36,668 nt of DNA from an uncultured Pelagibacteraceae bacterium (GCA_902546085.1 CACCIO010000010.1:1-36668); one strand, 5' to 3'. Shown: positions 1 to 9,411, numbered from the stretch's first letter. Numbers and translations: made by a program. The notes: a model not told the origin generated them from the sequence alone.

Positions 1-1
1 G

Positions 2-496
2 GACAAAGATACTTCTGGAGTTTTTATTATGGCCAAAAACAGAGGGAGCGCGCAATTGCTTACATCTTTATTTAGACTAAGAAAAGTACACAAAACTTAT
101 TTAGCTATCTGCCAAGGTGAAATTAATAAAAAATCTGGCGTATGGGATGATGATTTAATTAGGTACGACGGTGATAAAAAAATAATTGAAAAAGCAAAAA
201 CAATTTTCACAGTTATTGATAAAAATTCTGAAGCTAGTTTAGTAGAATTAAAACCTATTACTGGACGAAAACATCAGTTAAGAAAACAACTGTTTGCAAT
301 CGGAAATCCTATATTTGGAGATACAAAATATAAATTATCAAATTTCAATAAAGGAGTTAATAAAAATTTAATGCTACATTCATATCAAATTAAATTTAAA
401 ATTAATAATATAAAACATACTTACTCAGCGTTATTGCCTGATTATTTTAAAAAACTTTTAAAATCTAAAAGACTTAGATTTTCAAATTTGAAATAA
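2..496 (+). CDS. RluC/RluD-type 23S rRNA pseudouridine synthase, 5'-truncated by window edge
   Basis: This is the C-terminal part of an RluA-family pseudouridine synthase, which isomerises uridines in 23S rRNA. The reading frame is open from base 2. Its first residues, DKDTSG, are the end of the family motif HRLDxDTSG, so the first Asp should be the catalytic one and the true start lies upstream of the window. Downstream, the family's basic substrate-binding stretch [10 protein letters not shown] and a [10 protein letters not shown] block are present, and the protein ends soon after, as RluC-like proteins do. An internal ATG at base 29 exists, but starting there would remove the catalytic Asp. 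The 3' end overlaps the convergent lipB end by 23 bp. The family call is firm; assignment to RluC rather than RluD or RluA is not. Confidence 0.85.
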   Translation, partial: DKDTSGVFIMAKNRGSAQLLTSLFRLRKVHKTYLAICQGEINKKSGVWDDDLIRYDGDKKIIEKAKTIFTVIDKNSEASLVELKPITGRKHQLRKQLFAIGNPIFGDTKYKLSNFNKGVNKNLMLHSYQIKFKINNIKHTYSALLPDYFKKLLKSKRLRFSNLK

Positions 497-1091
497 AATT
501 TTTAATTAATATATTACTTAGATTTGAGTAATCCTGATCTAAAATAGTTTTTAAATTAGTCACACCTTTATCTGAAATACCACATGGTATAATTTTTTTA
601 TAATTTTCTAAGTCATTATTTATATTTATTGCAAAACCATGATATGCAATCCACTTGCTAACTCTGATACCTATTGCAGCAATTTTTTTAACTTCATTAT
701 TATATTTATACCATATACCGATATTATCTTTATCTGGAAAAGTTTCTATTTTATAAAATTTTAAAGTTTGAATTATTGTTTTTTCGATAATTGTTATAAA
801 TTTTCTGATATCTTTTTTTTTTCTTAAATCTAAAACAAAATAACAAACTAATTGACCTGGTCCATGGTAGGTAATTTTACCACCTCTATTTGTTTTCAAT
901 ATATTGATTGATTTATCAACAATCTCATTTTCTTTATATGAAGTTCCTGCTGTAAATACTTCATTATGTTCCAATGTCCAAATTAATCCTTTTTTATTAT
1001 TTTCATATAAATCCTTTAATCTTGACTCCAGGATATTAATAGCATCAAAATAATTTACTGGTTTTATTGACTTTTTGATCTCTAAATTCAT
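474..1091 (-). CDS. lipB: Octanoyl-[ACP]:protein N-octanoyltransferase LipB
   Basis: LipB moves octanoate from acyl carrier protein to lipoyl domains, the first step of lipoate assembly for pyruvate and 2-oxoglutarate dehydrogenases and the glycine cleavage system. At 205 aa it is normal length. The signature [20 protein letters not shown] lies near residues 69-88. The catalytic Cys is visible in [12 protein letters not shown] (Cys about 170), and the family Lys is in [11 protein letters not shown] (about 136). The start is the ATG at 1091, with a good promoter candidate just upstream. The gene is divergent from mgtE and overlaps rluC at its 3' end. Confidence 0.95.
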   Translation of the reverse strand: MNLEIKKSIKPVNYFDAINILESRLKDLYENNKKGLIWTLEHNEVFTAGTSYKENEIVDKSINILKTNRGGKITYHGPGQLVCYFVLDLRKKKDIRKFITIIEKTIIQTLKFYKIETFPDKDNIGIWYKYNNEVKKIAAIGIRVSKWIAYHGFAININNDLENYKKIIPCGISDKGVTNLKTILDQDYSNLSNILIKNFISNLKI

Positions 1092-1102
1092 TTATAATTT
1101 GT

Positions 1103-1131
1103 ATTATCTTTATTATGTATTAATAGTGCAA
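1103..1131 (-). promoter_or_regulatory. Sigma70-type promoter for lipB
   Basis: Read on the minus strand, TTGCAC (1131-1126), a 17-bp spacer and GATAAT (1108-1103) form a near-consensus promoter. The expected start of transcription is only about 5 bases ahead of the lipB ATG at 1091, so the leader would be very short. Seen by eye; not verified. Confidence 0.5.
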
Positions 1132-1152
1132 ATCTAAATTATAGGTAGATTT

Positions 1153-2526
1153 ATGTCTTTAATTAAAAAAACTAAAGATAAAAAAGTAAATTTTGAATTT
1201 AATAAAGAATATATAAGAGTTGTTACTAATAAAATAGCTAACAATGACGCTCAATTTATTACTAATTCTTTTAATGAAATGCACCCTTCTGATGCTGCAG
1301 ATATTATCGAGCATCTTAGCGAGGGGGATAGAGAGAGTTTAATTAAATTAAATAATTTCAATATAGATCCAGAGGTTTTTGTTGAATTAAATGAGTCTAT
1401 TCAATCAGAAATAATTACCTTATTATCTTCAGACTCTATAGTTAGTATACTTAAAGGGCTAGAGTCAGACGATGCTATATCTATATTAGAAAATGTTCCT
1501 GAGGAGGATAAAAATGCAATTCTTAGCTCTTTACCACCTAAGGATAGATTTGCATTACTAGAAAGCTTAAGCTATCCCGAAGATACTGCTGCAAGACTTA
1601 TGCAGCGTGAATTTACTGCAATACCAAGTAATTGGTCTGTAGGTCAAACAATAGACTATTTAAGAGAAAACAAAGATTTACCAGAAGAATTTTTAGAAAT
1701 TTTTATTGTTAACGAAGATTTTAAACCAATTGGTACTGTTCCTTCATCTAGAGTTTTGACAACACCTCGAGACACTAAAATGGCAACAATTATGTCAGAA
1801 TCTCAATTATTAATTCCTGTTGAAATGGATAAAGAGGAAGTTGCTAACTTATTTGAAAATTACAATTTGAATTCAGCCGCTGTTGTAGACAAAAACAATA
1901 AATTAGTTGGCATGATTATGAACGATGACGTTTTAACAGTTTTGAAAGAGGAAGCTGAAGAAGATGCTTTAAGATTAGCAGGGGTTGGAGATGAAGAAAT
2001 TACTGATGGAATTGTTAAAAAAACAAAGAGAAGATTCAATTGGCTTTTGCTTAATTTATTTACTGCCTTCCTAGCTACATGGTGTATTAGTTTATTTGGA
2101 GCAACAATCGAACAAATGGTAGTATTAGCTTTCTTGATGCCTATTGTAGCTTCAATGGGAGGAAATGCTGGAATGCAAACACTTGCAGTTACAGTAAGAA
2201 CTATAGCTACAAATGATTTAACTCAAAATAATTTCTCATCTAATGTATATAAAGAATTTTCTATTGGTATTTTAAATGGGATAATATTCGCAGCAATAAG
2301 CGCTTTAATTGTACAGATATGGTTTCAGGACAATATACTTTCATTGATCATAGCAATATCAATGGTACTAACAATGATCATAGCTGGATTATTTGGTATA
2401 TTAGTTCCTTTTACTTTAAAAAAAATGAATATAGATCCAGCTATTGCTTCAAGTGTTTTTGTAACAACGATTACAGATGTAATTGGTTTTGTTTCTTTTT
2501 TAGGTGTTGGAGCTTATTTTTTATAA
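1153..2526 (+). CDS. mgtE: Magnesium transporter MgtE
   Basis: MgtE is a homodimeric, Mg2+-gated inner-membrane magnesium channel. The 457-aa protein has the full architecture. There is an N-terminal acidic superhelical domain of repeated helices (about residues 25-135; for example EMHPSDAADIIEHL and LESDDAISILENVPEE). A CBS pair follows (about 140-265), with Asp/Glu-rich surfaces used for Mg2+ sensing. The C-terminal membrane domain (about 285-457) has roughly five helices and contains the pore signature PIVASMGGNAGMQTLAV. The start ATG is preceded by a modest AGG. It is divergently transcribed from lipB with a 61-bp gap and convergent with panC (2-bp gap). Confidence 0.95.
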   Translation: MSLIKKTKDKKVNFEFNKEYIRVVTNKIANNDAQFITNSFNEMHPSDAADIIEHLSEGDRESLIKLNNFNIDPEVFVELNESIQSEIITLLSSDSIVSILKGLESDDAISILENVPEEDKNAILSSLPPKDRFALLESLSYPEDTAARLMQREFTAIPSNWSVGQTIDYLRENKDLPEEFLEIFIVNEDFKPIGTVPSSRVLTTPRDTKMATIMSESQLLIPVEMDKEEVANLFENYNLNSAAVVDKNNKLVGMIMNDDVLTVLKEEAEEDALRLAGVGDEEITDGIVKKTKRRFNWLLLNLFTAFLATWCISLFGATIEQMVVLAFLMPIVASMGGNAGMQTLAVTVRTIATNDLTQNNFSSNVYKEFSIGILNGIIFAAISALIVQIWFQDNILSLIIAISMVLTMIIAGLFGILVPFTLKKMNIDPAIASSVFVTTITDVIGFVSFLGVGAYFL

Positions 2527-2528
2527 AA

Positions 2529-3344
2529 TTAGATATTGTCAATCAATCTGACATTATTTAAATAATAAGCAATAAATAACCTTGAATTTTTATTTGTACT
2601 TGAAATTTTTAGATTATTATTATTTCTTAGCTCTAAATAATCAATTTTAATTTTATAATTATTTTTTAATTCTTTTTTTTTAAAATTTAAAAAGCTTTGA
2701 ATATTTTTCTTATTTTTAATATTTTTTTTTATATCTACTAGTGTTTCATAAATTTTTGCTACTATGATTAAATTAGACTTATTTAAAAGAACGTTTCTAG
2801 ATGAAAGCGATACATTATTCCTATCTCGAATTGTTTTACAAGGAATAACCTTAGTTTTATATTTTTTTTCTAATTCTTTTTTTACCAAATATAGTTGTTG
2901 AAAATCTTTTTCTCCCATAAATATCTTCTTAGGTTTCACAATTTTAGTTAATTTATTCATTACATCTAAAACACCTTCAAAATGACCTTTTCTAAATTTA
3001 GCACATAAAATTTTATCTTTTTTTTGCAATGTAATTTTTGATTTTTTTTTATCTTTGTATATGTCTTTAAATTTAGGGAGATAAACAAAATCAACTTTTT
3101 TACTTTTTTTAAGAATTTTTAAATCTTTCTTGATATTACGTGGATAGGATTTTAAATCTTTTTTGTTATTAAATTGTTTCGGATTAACAAAAATACTTAC
3201 AATTGTTTTTTTACAAAGTTTGTTTGATTTATTTATTAGTGATAGATGACCTTTATGTATTCCACCCATAGTAGGAACAAATCCTAGGTCATTAAATGGC
3301 CTTAATGATTCAAATAATGACGCATTGTTAAGTAAAATTTTCAT
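2529..3344 (-). CDS. panC: Pantothenate synthetase PanC
   Basis: PanC condenses pantoate and beta-alanine, with ATP, to pantothenate for coenzyme A. The ATP-binding motif PTMGGIHKGHLSLI is at about residues 24-37 with both HxGH histidines, and GEKDFQQLYLV and SSRNVLL are the later family motifs. I set the start at the ATG at 3344 (MKILLNN, 271 aa). An upstream in-frame ATG at 3374 would add ten hydrophobic residues absent from the family and would leave almost no space before the divergent galU. The coding sequence is extremely A/T-rich with long lysine runs, more so than the neighbouring pyr genes. No panB lies beside it in this window. Confidence 0.92.
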   Translation of the reverse strand: MKILLNNASLFESLRPFNDLGFVPTMGGIHKGHLSLINKSNKLCKKTIVSIFVNPKQFNNKKDLKSYPRNIKKDLKILKKSKKVDFVYLPKFKDIYKDKKKSKITLQKKDKILCAKFRKGHFEGVLDVMNKLTKIVKPKKIFMGEKDFQQLYLVKKELEKKYKTKVIPCKTIRDRNNVSLSSRNVLLNKSNLIIVAKIYETLVDIKKNIKNKKNIQSFLNFKKKELKNNYKIKIDYLELRNNNNLKISSTNKNSRLFIAYYLNNVRLIDNI

Positions 3345-3378
3345 TTGTATAAAAATATTTAATAAGTAAAACATTTAA

Positions 3379-4194
3379 ATGATTAAACAAGCAATTATTC
3401 CTTTGGCTGGACTTGGAACTCGGCTACTACCTTTAACTAGTGTTTTTGCTAAGGAACTTCTACCCATTAATGGGAGACCTGGAATTGAGTATATTCTTGA
3501 TGAATGTATTGATGCAGGTATTAAAGAAATTGTATTTATTATCTCTATTAAAAAATTAATGATTAAAAATTATTTTTATAGTGATCAGTTTTATAAAAAT
3601 ATTATTAAAAAAAAAAAAGATCCCAGAATAATTGATGAATATAAAAAGATACTTAAATATAAAAGTAGAATTAAGTTTGTTTTTCAAAATGTTCCAAAGG
3701 GCACAGGCGATGCTGTCCTTAAAACAAAAAAATATATTAAAAATAAGTATTTTTTAATGTTGTTACCAGATGATTTAATAATTAAAAAAAATTGTTCTAA
3801 GTCAATGATAAAGGTTCATAAAAAATATAAAGCTTCAGTTATGGCATCGATGAAAGTAAAAAAAAACAATGTTTCAAGATGGGGAATATATAAAATCAAC
3901 AAAAAATTAAATAAAAGAAATTATATAATAGATGGAGTTGTTGAAAAACCGTCAGTAAAAAAAGCTCCATCAAATAATGCCGTTATTGGAAGATATATAT
4001 TACCGCGTAAAATTTTTAAAAAAATAAAAGCTCTTAAACCTGGCAAAGGTAAAGAGATACATATTACTGATGCAATACAGTTATTAATAAATGAAAAAGA
4101 AAAATTTGTAGCCCATAATTTTGAAGGTAAGTACCTTGATTGTGGAACAATGAGTGGCTATATCAACTCCTCAAAAGAAATAGGCAAGATATGA
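3379..4194 (+). CDS. galU: UTP--glucose-1-phosphate uridylyltransferase GalU
   Basis: GalU makes UDP-glucose from UTP and glucose-1-phosphate. The nucleotide-binding signature AGLGTRLLPLTSVFAKELLP at residues 10-29 has the Arg and Lys of the GalU/RmlA family. GTGDAVLKTK, LLPDDLI (Asp pair for the metal) and VEKPS follow in the usual order. Its 271 aa is slightly shorter than many GalU proteins. The stop overlaps the next ATG (ATGA), so it is translationally coupled to the UDP-glucose dehydrogenase, and the two genes together supply UDP-glucuronate for surface polysaccharide or glycolipid. Confidence 0.93.
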   Translation: MIKQAIIPLAGLGTRLLPLTSVFAKELLPINGRPGIEYILDECIDAGIKEIVFIISIKKLMIKNYFYSDQFYKNIIKKKKDPRIIDEYKKILKYKSRIKFVFQNVPKGTGDAVLKTKKYIKNKYFLMLLPDDLIIKKNCSKSMIKVHKKYKASVMASMKVKKNNVSRWGIYKINKKLNKRNYIIDGVVEKPSVKKAPSNNAVIGRYILPRKIFKKIKALKPGKGKEIHITDAIQLLINEKEKFVAHNFEGKYLDCGTMSGYINSSKEIGKI

Positions 4195-5489
4195 AATTGT
4201 GTATGATCGGTACTGGTTATGTTGGTTTAGTGAGTGGAGTCTGTTTTTCAGATTTAGGCAATGATGTAATATGTGTTGATAAAGATATAAATAAAATAAA
4301 TAATTTAAAAAAAGGCATCATTCCAATATACGAACCAGGTTTAGAGGAACTAGTTTTAAAAAACTTTAAGAATAAAAGGTTAAACTTCTCAACAAATCTA
4401 AAAGATTCAGTAAGAAAATCAGACATTATTTTTATTTGTGTTGGTACTCCTACAAAAAAAAATAGCAATAGTGCGGATTTAAGTCAATTATATGCAGCAG
4501 GAAATGAAATATCAAAATCTATAAATAAATTTAAAATAATAATAAATAAATCTACAGTACCTGTTACGACAGGCGATGAACTTGAGAAAGTTATATCAAA
4601 AAAAGTAAATAAAAAATACTTTTCAGTTGTTTCTAATCCTGAATTTTTACGAGAAGGCGAAGCAATTAGAGATTTTATTTATCCTGACAGAATTGTGGTA
4701 GGATCAAACGAAAGTAAATCACACAGAATAATAAAAAATTTATATTCACCATTAATTTCGAAAGGTGCAAAATTTATTTCTACTCAAAGAAGGGCCGCTG
4801 AATTAATTAAATATGCTTCAAATGCCTTTTTAGCAACAAAAATTAGCTTTATAAATGAAATTGCAAATTTATGTGAAAAAACAGAAATTGATGTAGAGGA
4901 TATTTCAATTGGTATTGGACTCGATAAAAGGATTGGTAGTAGATTTTTAAGGGCTGGACCTTCGTATGGTGGATCCTGTTTTCCAAAAGATACCAAAGCT
5001 TTAGTTTCTACTGCTCAAAAATTTAAAACCAATTTATCAATTATAAAAAGTGTTATTAAGTCTAATAATAAAAGATCTGATTTATTATCTAAAAGAGTAA
5101 ATTTTATTTTGAAAAATAAAATTAAAAATAAAATTGTATCTTTTTTAGGCGTAACTTTTAAAGCAAATACAGATGATATGAGAGACTCATCCAGCCTAAA
5201 ATTAATTCCATTTCTATCCAAGAAAGGTGCTATAATTAAATATTATGATCCTACTGGATCCAAAAAAGAATTTAAAAAATTAAAAAACGTTAAATTTTCT
5301 AACTCAATACAAGAATCAATAAAAGGTTCAGATATTGTAATTATTCATACAGAATGGAATGATTTTAAATCAATTAATTTTAAAAAATTTTCAAAAAATA
5401 AAAAACTTATAATTTATGATATGAGAAATATTTATTCACCAGGTAAAATTAAAAAACTTGGTTTTAAATATTTCGGTATTGGAAGATAA
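4191..5489 (+). CDS. ugd: UDP-glucose 6-dehydrogenase
   Basis: This NAD-dependent enzyme oxidises UDP-glucose twice to UDP-glucuronate. From the ATG at 4191 (432 aa), the Rossmann motif MIGTGYVGLVSG is at residues 5-16. FICVGTPT is at 81-88, NPEFLREGEAI at 149-159, and the catalytic-Cys motif GPSYGGSCFPKD at 256-267 (Cys263). A C-terminal UDP-binding domain begins near 320 (VSFLGVTFKANTDDMRDS). An ATG at 4140 lies in frame, but it sits inside galU and adds 17 residues before the Rossmann strand, so the ATGA-coupled start is preferred. The end is convergent with ridA (1-bp gap). Confidence 0.95.
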   Translation: MKLCMIGTGYVGLVSGVCFSDLGNDVICVDKDINKINNLKKGIIPIYEPGLEELVLKNFKNKRLNFSTNLKDSVRKSDIIFICVGTPTKKNSNSADLSQLYAAGNEISKSINKFKIIINKSTVPVTTGDELEKVISKKVNKKYFSVVSNPEFLREGEAIRDFIYPDRIVVGSNESKSHRIIKNLYSPLISKGAKFISTQRRAAELIKYASNAFLATKISFINEIANLCEKTEIDVEDISIGIGLDKRIGSRFLRAGPSYGGSCFPKDTKALVSTAQKFKTNLSIIKSVIKSNNKRSDLLSKRVNFILKNKIKNKIVSFLGVTFKANTDDMRDSSSLKLIPFLSKKGAIIKYYDPTGSKKEFKKLKNVKFSNSIQESIKGSDIVIIHTEWNDFKSINFKKFSKNKKLIIYDMRNIYSPGKIKKLGFKYFGIGR

Positions 5490-5490
5490 T

Positions 5491-5952
5491 TTAGTTTAAT
5501 TCAAATATTGCATCTACTTCAACAGACACACCAAGTGGTAAACTATTTGTACTCACTGCTGCTCTTGTATGCATTCCAGCATCACCAAAAATAGATGCAA
5601 TTAAATCTGATGCACCATTAATTACTTTTGGCTGGTCAGTATAGTTATCTGTTGAATTAACATAACCTGTTAATTTTATGCATGATTTTATTTTAGAAAG
5701 ATCACCATCACATGCCTCTTTTGCCTGAGATATAATACTTAATCCACATCTTTTGGCAGCATCGTATCCTTGCTCGGTTGATAAATCTTTACCAATTTTG
5801 CCTTTTATTAGCTGACCATTTTCCTCTATTGAGATTTGACCAGAAATAAATAAAAGATTTCTTGTAATTTTTGTTGCAACATAAGAACCTACTGGCGGCT
5901 TAGCTTCTGGCAGTTTTATTTTTAGTTCTTCAATTTTTTTTTCAAAATTCAT
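5491..5952 (-). CDS. RidA family (YjgF/YER057c/UK114) protein
   Basis: RidA-family proteins are small trimeric enzymes; the best-known member hydrolyses reactive enamines/imines released by PLP enzymes. The 153 aa match the longer RidA-like subfamily with an N-terminal extension of about 25 residues. ISGQISIEENG is at about 37-47. The conserved C-terminal block GMHTRAAVSTNSLPLGVSVE contains the substrate-carboxylate-binding Arg. It is the last gene of the leftward ruvX-to-ridA run, 7 bp after the small secreted protein gene. The exact substrate cannot be read from sequence. Confidence 0.88.
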   Translation of the reverse strand: MNFEKKIEELKIKLPEAKPPVGSYVATKITRNLLFISGQISIEENGQLIKGKIGKDLSTEQGYDAAKRCGLSIISQAKEACDGDLSKIKSCIKLTGYVNSTDNYTDQPKVINGASDLIASIFGDAGMHTRAAVSTNSLPLGVSVEVDAIFELN

Positions 5953-5959
5953 AATTAAA

Positions 5960-6211
5960 TTAGTTTTTTTTTATTTTATTTTTAATATTACTAAAAATAT
6001 TTTTTGTTCCTTCTTTTATTTGTTGGGTTTTGTTAGCTGAACCTTCTTTTATTTTATTATTAATATTATTAGCACCCTCTTTAAGATTTTTTGCCTTACA
6101 TGCTAGATATTCTTTTGAAAGTTTTTTAATTCCTGAACAATCACTTTTATTAGCAAATGAAACATTTGAAGATAATAAATAAACTATTAAGGCAATAAGT
6201 ATTTTTTTCAT
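5960..6211 (-). CDS. Small secreted lysine-rich protein with IKEG repeats, unknown function
   Basis: This 83-aa protein has a clear signal peptide (MKKILIALIVYLLSSNVSFA, residues 1-20). A short segment with two cysteines follows (SDCSGIKKLSKEYLACKAKN), and then an amphipathic Lys/Asn tail with three imperfect repeats: LKEGANNI, IKEGSANK and IKEGTKNI. The start codon overlaps the topA stop (ATGA), so it is translated from the topA message. The two cysteines could form a disulfide in the periplasm. I do not recognise the family. Confidence 0.7.
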   Translation of the reverse strand: MKKILIALIVYLLSSNVSFANKSDCSGIKKLSKEYLACKAKNLKEGANNINNKIKEGSANKTQQIKEGTKNIFSNIKNKIKKN

Positions 6212-8793
6212 TTTTTTTTCTTATTTTTGTTTTTTTTATTTTTATCGTATTCTCTTCTTTTCTCAATTAGTATAAGAGCCTCTTCCATTGTCAATTCTAC
6301 TGGATCTTTTTCCTCAGGTATTGTTGCATTTAAAGATTTATATTTAATATAAGGTCCATATTGACCTTTCATGATTCGGACTGGTTTTTTATCTTCTGGA
6401 TGTTCTCCCAAGTCTTTTATAATTGAAGAAGACATTCTTCCAGGTTTGGCTTCAGCTATTAATGTAATAGCTCTATTTAATCCTATTGAAAAAATTTCTT
6501 CTACATTTTCTATTCTAGCTGATTTATTTTCACATTTTAGATATGGTCCAAATCTACCTGTATTTAAGGTAATTTCCTTTTGATTTTCAGGATTAACACC
6601 TAATGATTTGGGAAGTGAACATAAAAATTTTGCTTTTTCTAAATCAATACTTTTTAATTCAATTCCCTTTGGAATAGATACATTTTTTAATAATTCATTT
6701 ACTTCAGGTTTCTTTTTTCTTGTTTTTTTTCTCATTTTAAGTTTTTCATCCTCAATATTTTCATCAAGAATTTTCTCATATTGAAGATAAGGACCAAACC
6801 TTCCATTTTTTAAAAAAATATCATTTCCATTTTCATGTTTACCAAGAAATTTTGGTTCTGCTAATTGTGACTGAGCAGCTGCTTTAGATTTTGATAACGG
6901 TCTTGTAAATTTACATTCTGGATAGTTTGAACATCCAATAAAAGCTCCTCCTCTAAAACTATTTTTTAAACTTAGGGAACCTGTTTCACATAACTGGCAT
7001 TTTCTTATTATATTTCCCTCTTTATCAGTATCGAATATTAATGCTCCTAAACTCTCATTTAAAAGATCCAAAACTTCTCTAGTTCTTTTTTCTTTTACTT
7101 CTGAAACATTGCTATTAAAATCTTTCCAAAATATCTCTAGAACCTTCAACCAACTTTCTTTTCCAGAAGTTATTTCATCGAGCTGATCCTCAAGTCCTGC
7201 TGTAAAATTATAATCTACATACTTTGAAAATAATTTTTCCAAAAATGCAGAAATTAATTTACCTCTGTCTGTTGGAAAAAATCTTTTATTAACTATTTCT
7301 GCATAACCTCTATTTGCTATTGTTGAAATTATACTCGCATAAGTTGAAGGTCTTCCAATGCCAAGCTCTTCTAATTTTTTAACTAAGCTTGCTTCAGAGT
7401 AACGTGGGGGAGGTTGTGTGAAATGTTGTTCATCAATAAGAGCTTCTATATTAATTGGCCCTTTTGACATCTCAGGTAAAATTTGCTCGTCATCATCTTT
7501 ACTTTGATTTGAATAAACTTTTAAAAATCCATCAAATTTTAAAACAGATCCACTTGATTTACATATAGTTTTACTGTCTTTAGATTCAATAGTTATTGTA
7601 TTTCTATCAAATTTCGCACTTTCCATTTGCGAGGACAGGGCTCTTGACCAAATTAAATTATATAATTTTTGCTGGTCAGAACTTAAATACTTTTTAACAG
7701 AATCTGGATTTCTATTGATATCAGTTGGCCTTATTGCTTCGTGAGCTTCCTGAGCATTTTTTGCTTTTTTTCCTGAGTAATTATTTGGATTTTTTGGCAA
7801 ATAATCATTTCCAAATTCTTTTTTAATAAAGTTTCTAAAATCTGAGACTGCATCAGCTGATAAATTAGTTCCATCTGTTCTCATATAAGTAATTAAACCA
7901 ACAGTATCTCCTTCAATTTCTATTCCTTGATAAAGTTTTTGTGCTATTTGCATTGTTCTTGAAGCACCAAACCCCAATCTACTTGACGCAACTTGTTGAA
8001 GTGTTGAAGTAGTAAATGGTCCTGAAGGATTTCTACTAACAACTTTTGAGGAAATATCAGTTATGTTAAATTCTTTGGTCTTAATAAAAGAAATTACCTT
8101 TTCAATTTTCTCTTTATTTTTAAATGAAAATTTTTCAATTTTTTCTCCATCTAGTTGAGAAATATTTGCTGTTATTTGGTTTTTGTTTTTATCTTGAAAG
8201 TTAATAATTAAAGTCCAAAATTCTTCAGGTTTAAATAATTCTATTTCATGTTCTCTTTCAGTAATCAATTTCAGTGCAACAGATTGAACTCTACCTGCAG
8301 ATTTTGAACCAGGTAATTTAGTCCAAAGTATTGGAGATATATTAAATCCTACTAAATAATCTAATGCTCTTCTAGCCATGTATGCATCAACTAATAAGGG
8401 CTCTATCTGTCTTGGATTTTCAATACCATGCGTGACGGCTTTTTTTGTTATTTCATTAAATACCACACGTTCAATTTCTTTATCCTTTAAAAGTTTTTTT
8501 TCATCTAAATATTCTTTTACATGCCATGCTATTGCTTCACCTTCACGATCTGGGTCAGTTGCCAGAATTATTTTTGAAGAATCTTTCGCAGCATTAGTAA
8601 TTTCTTTTAAATATTTTTTTGAAAAGCTATCAACTTCCCATTCCATTTTAAAATTTTGATCAGGATCAACAGATCCATTTTTGGAGGGAAGATCTCTAAT
8701 ATGACCATAGCTAGCTAAAACAGTGTAGTTATCACCTAAATATTTATTTATTGTTTTTGCTTTAGCAGGGCTTTCAACTATGACTAGATTCAT
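6208..8793 (-). CDS. topA: DNA topoisomerase I
   Basis: This is a type IA topoisomerase that relaxes negative supercoils. In its 861 aa, the Toprim domain opens with VIVESPAKAKTI (4-15) and carries the metal motif ATDPDREGEA (78-87). The active-site Tyr is about 303 in GLITYMRTDG. GIGRPSTYASII follows. One four-cysteine zinc ribbon is at about 605-640 (CQLCETG ... CSNYPEC). Three C-terminal repeats carry G(R/Q)(F/Y)GPY(L/I), and the tail is poly-lysine. The gene follows plsY with a 37-bp gap and overlaps the next small gene by 4 bp. In many alphaproteobacteria dprA sits between plsY and topA; here it does not. Confidence 0.97.
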   Translation of the reverse strand: MNLVIVESPAKAKTINKYLGDNYTVLASYGHIRDLPSKNGSVDPDQNFKMEWEVDSFSKKYLKEITNAAKDSSKIILATDPDREGEAIAWHVKEYLDEKKLLKDKEIERVVFNEITKKAVTHGIENPRQIEPLLVDAYMARRALDYLVGFNISPILWTKLPGSKSAGRVQSVALKLITEREHEIELFKPEEFWTLIINFQDKNKNQITANISQLDGEKIEKFSFKNKEKIEKVISFIKTKEFNITDISSKVVSRNPSGPFTTSTLQQVASSRLGFGASRTMQIAQKLYQGIEIEGDTVGLITYMRTDGTNLSADAVSDFRNFIKKEFGNDYLPKNPNNYSGKKAKNAQEAHEAIRPTDINRNPDSVKKYLSSDQQKLYNLIWSRALSSQMESAKFDRNTITIESKDSKTICKSSGSVLKFDGFLKVYSNQSKDDDEQILPEMSKGPINIEALIDEQHFTQPPPRYSEASLVKKLEELGIGRPSTYASIISTIANRGYAEIVNKRFFPTDRGKLISAFLEKLFSKYVDYNFTAGLEDQLDEITSGKESWLKVLEIFWKDFNSNVSEVKEKRTREVLDLLNESLGALIFDTDKEGNIIRKCQLCETGSLSLKNSFRGGAFIGCSNYPECKFTRPLSKSKAAAQSQLAEPKFLGKHENGNDIFLKNGRFGPYLQYEKILDENIEDEKLKMRKKTRKKKPEVNELLKNVSIPKGIELKSIDLEKAKFLCSLPKSLGVNPENQKEITLNTGRFGPYLKCENKSARIENVEEIFSIGLNRAITLIAEAKPGRMSSSIIKDLGEHPEDKKPVRIMKGQYGPYIKYKSLNATIPEEKDPVELTMEEALILIEKRREYDKNKKNKNKKKK

Positions 8794-8830
8794 AAATTAA
8801 CAAACTACCCAAAAGAGTTTGATAGTCAAA

Positions 8831-9409
8831 TTAATAAATTTTTGTCTTAGTTTCTTCTTTATTTTTCAAGCGTTTAATATTTTCTCTATGGGTAAAAAAT
8901 ATTAATATAAACATTATTACGTAAAAAAATAAATTTTCTAAACCATCCAAAATTAAAATATAAACAGGTATAGAGAACGATCCTATCAAGGAAGCTAACG
9001 ATGAATATCTAGAAATAAAAAAAATTATTAACCAACAAACACCAAATACAAATCCAAAACTTATATTTAAAGAAAAAAGTATTCCAACATATGTCGCTAC
9101 ACCTTTACCACCATTAAATTTTAACCATACTGGAAACACATGACCTATAAAAGCACATAAAGCTGATATATATACTGAGTCAGGGAAATTAATTTTTACA
9201 TATAAAACAGGTATTACCGCTTTTAACACATCAAGTATTAGTGTTGAATAACCTATTAGCTTATTGCCAGTTCTTAAAACATTTGTTGCGCCAATATTAC
9301 CAGAACCAATTTCTCTAATATCTTTTTTTAAAAATATTTTAGTTAAAACTAATCCAAAAGGAATAGATCCAATTAGGTATGAAGTTATACCTATTATAAA
9401 AAGTTCCAT
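8831..9409 (-). CDS. plsY: Acyl-phosphate:glycerol-3-phosphate acyltransferase PlsY
   Basis: PlsY is the inner-membrane enzyme that acylates glycerol-3-phosphate from acyl-phosphate, the first step of phospholipid synthesis. The 192-aa protein has about five membrane segments and all three family motifs: GSIPFGLVLTK (14-24), GSGNIGATNVLRTGNK (about 36-51) and the KFNGGKGVATYVGI block (about 97-110). It lies 2 bp after pyrC in the same leftward operon. Confidence 0.95.
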   Translation of the reverse strand: MELFIIGITSYLIGSIPFGLVLTKIFLKKDIREIGSGNIGATNVLRTGNKLIGYSTLILDVLKAVIPVLYVKINFPDSVYISALCAFIGHVFPVWLKFNGGKGVATYVGILFSLNISFGFVFGVCWLIIFFISRYSSLASLIGSFSIPVYILILDGLENLFFYVIMFILIFFTHRENIKRLKNKEETKTKIY

Positions 9410-9411
9410 TT

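Noticed and set aside
4217..5221. Minus-strand open frames within ugd, and similar ones within topA, pyrC, gatA, gatB, trhO, MATE and soxA genes
   Set aside because: They lie fully inside genes with firm family matches on the other strand, have no signal, motif or ribosome site, and are mirror frames of A/T-rich codons.
8801..8821. CAAACT / AGTTTG inverted repeat between topA and plsY as a terminator
   Set aside because: Only a 6-bp A/T-rich stem with a 9-base loop and no U-run; topA needs read-through from the operon.
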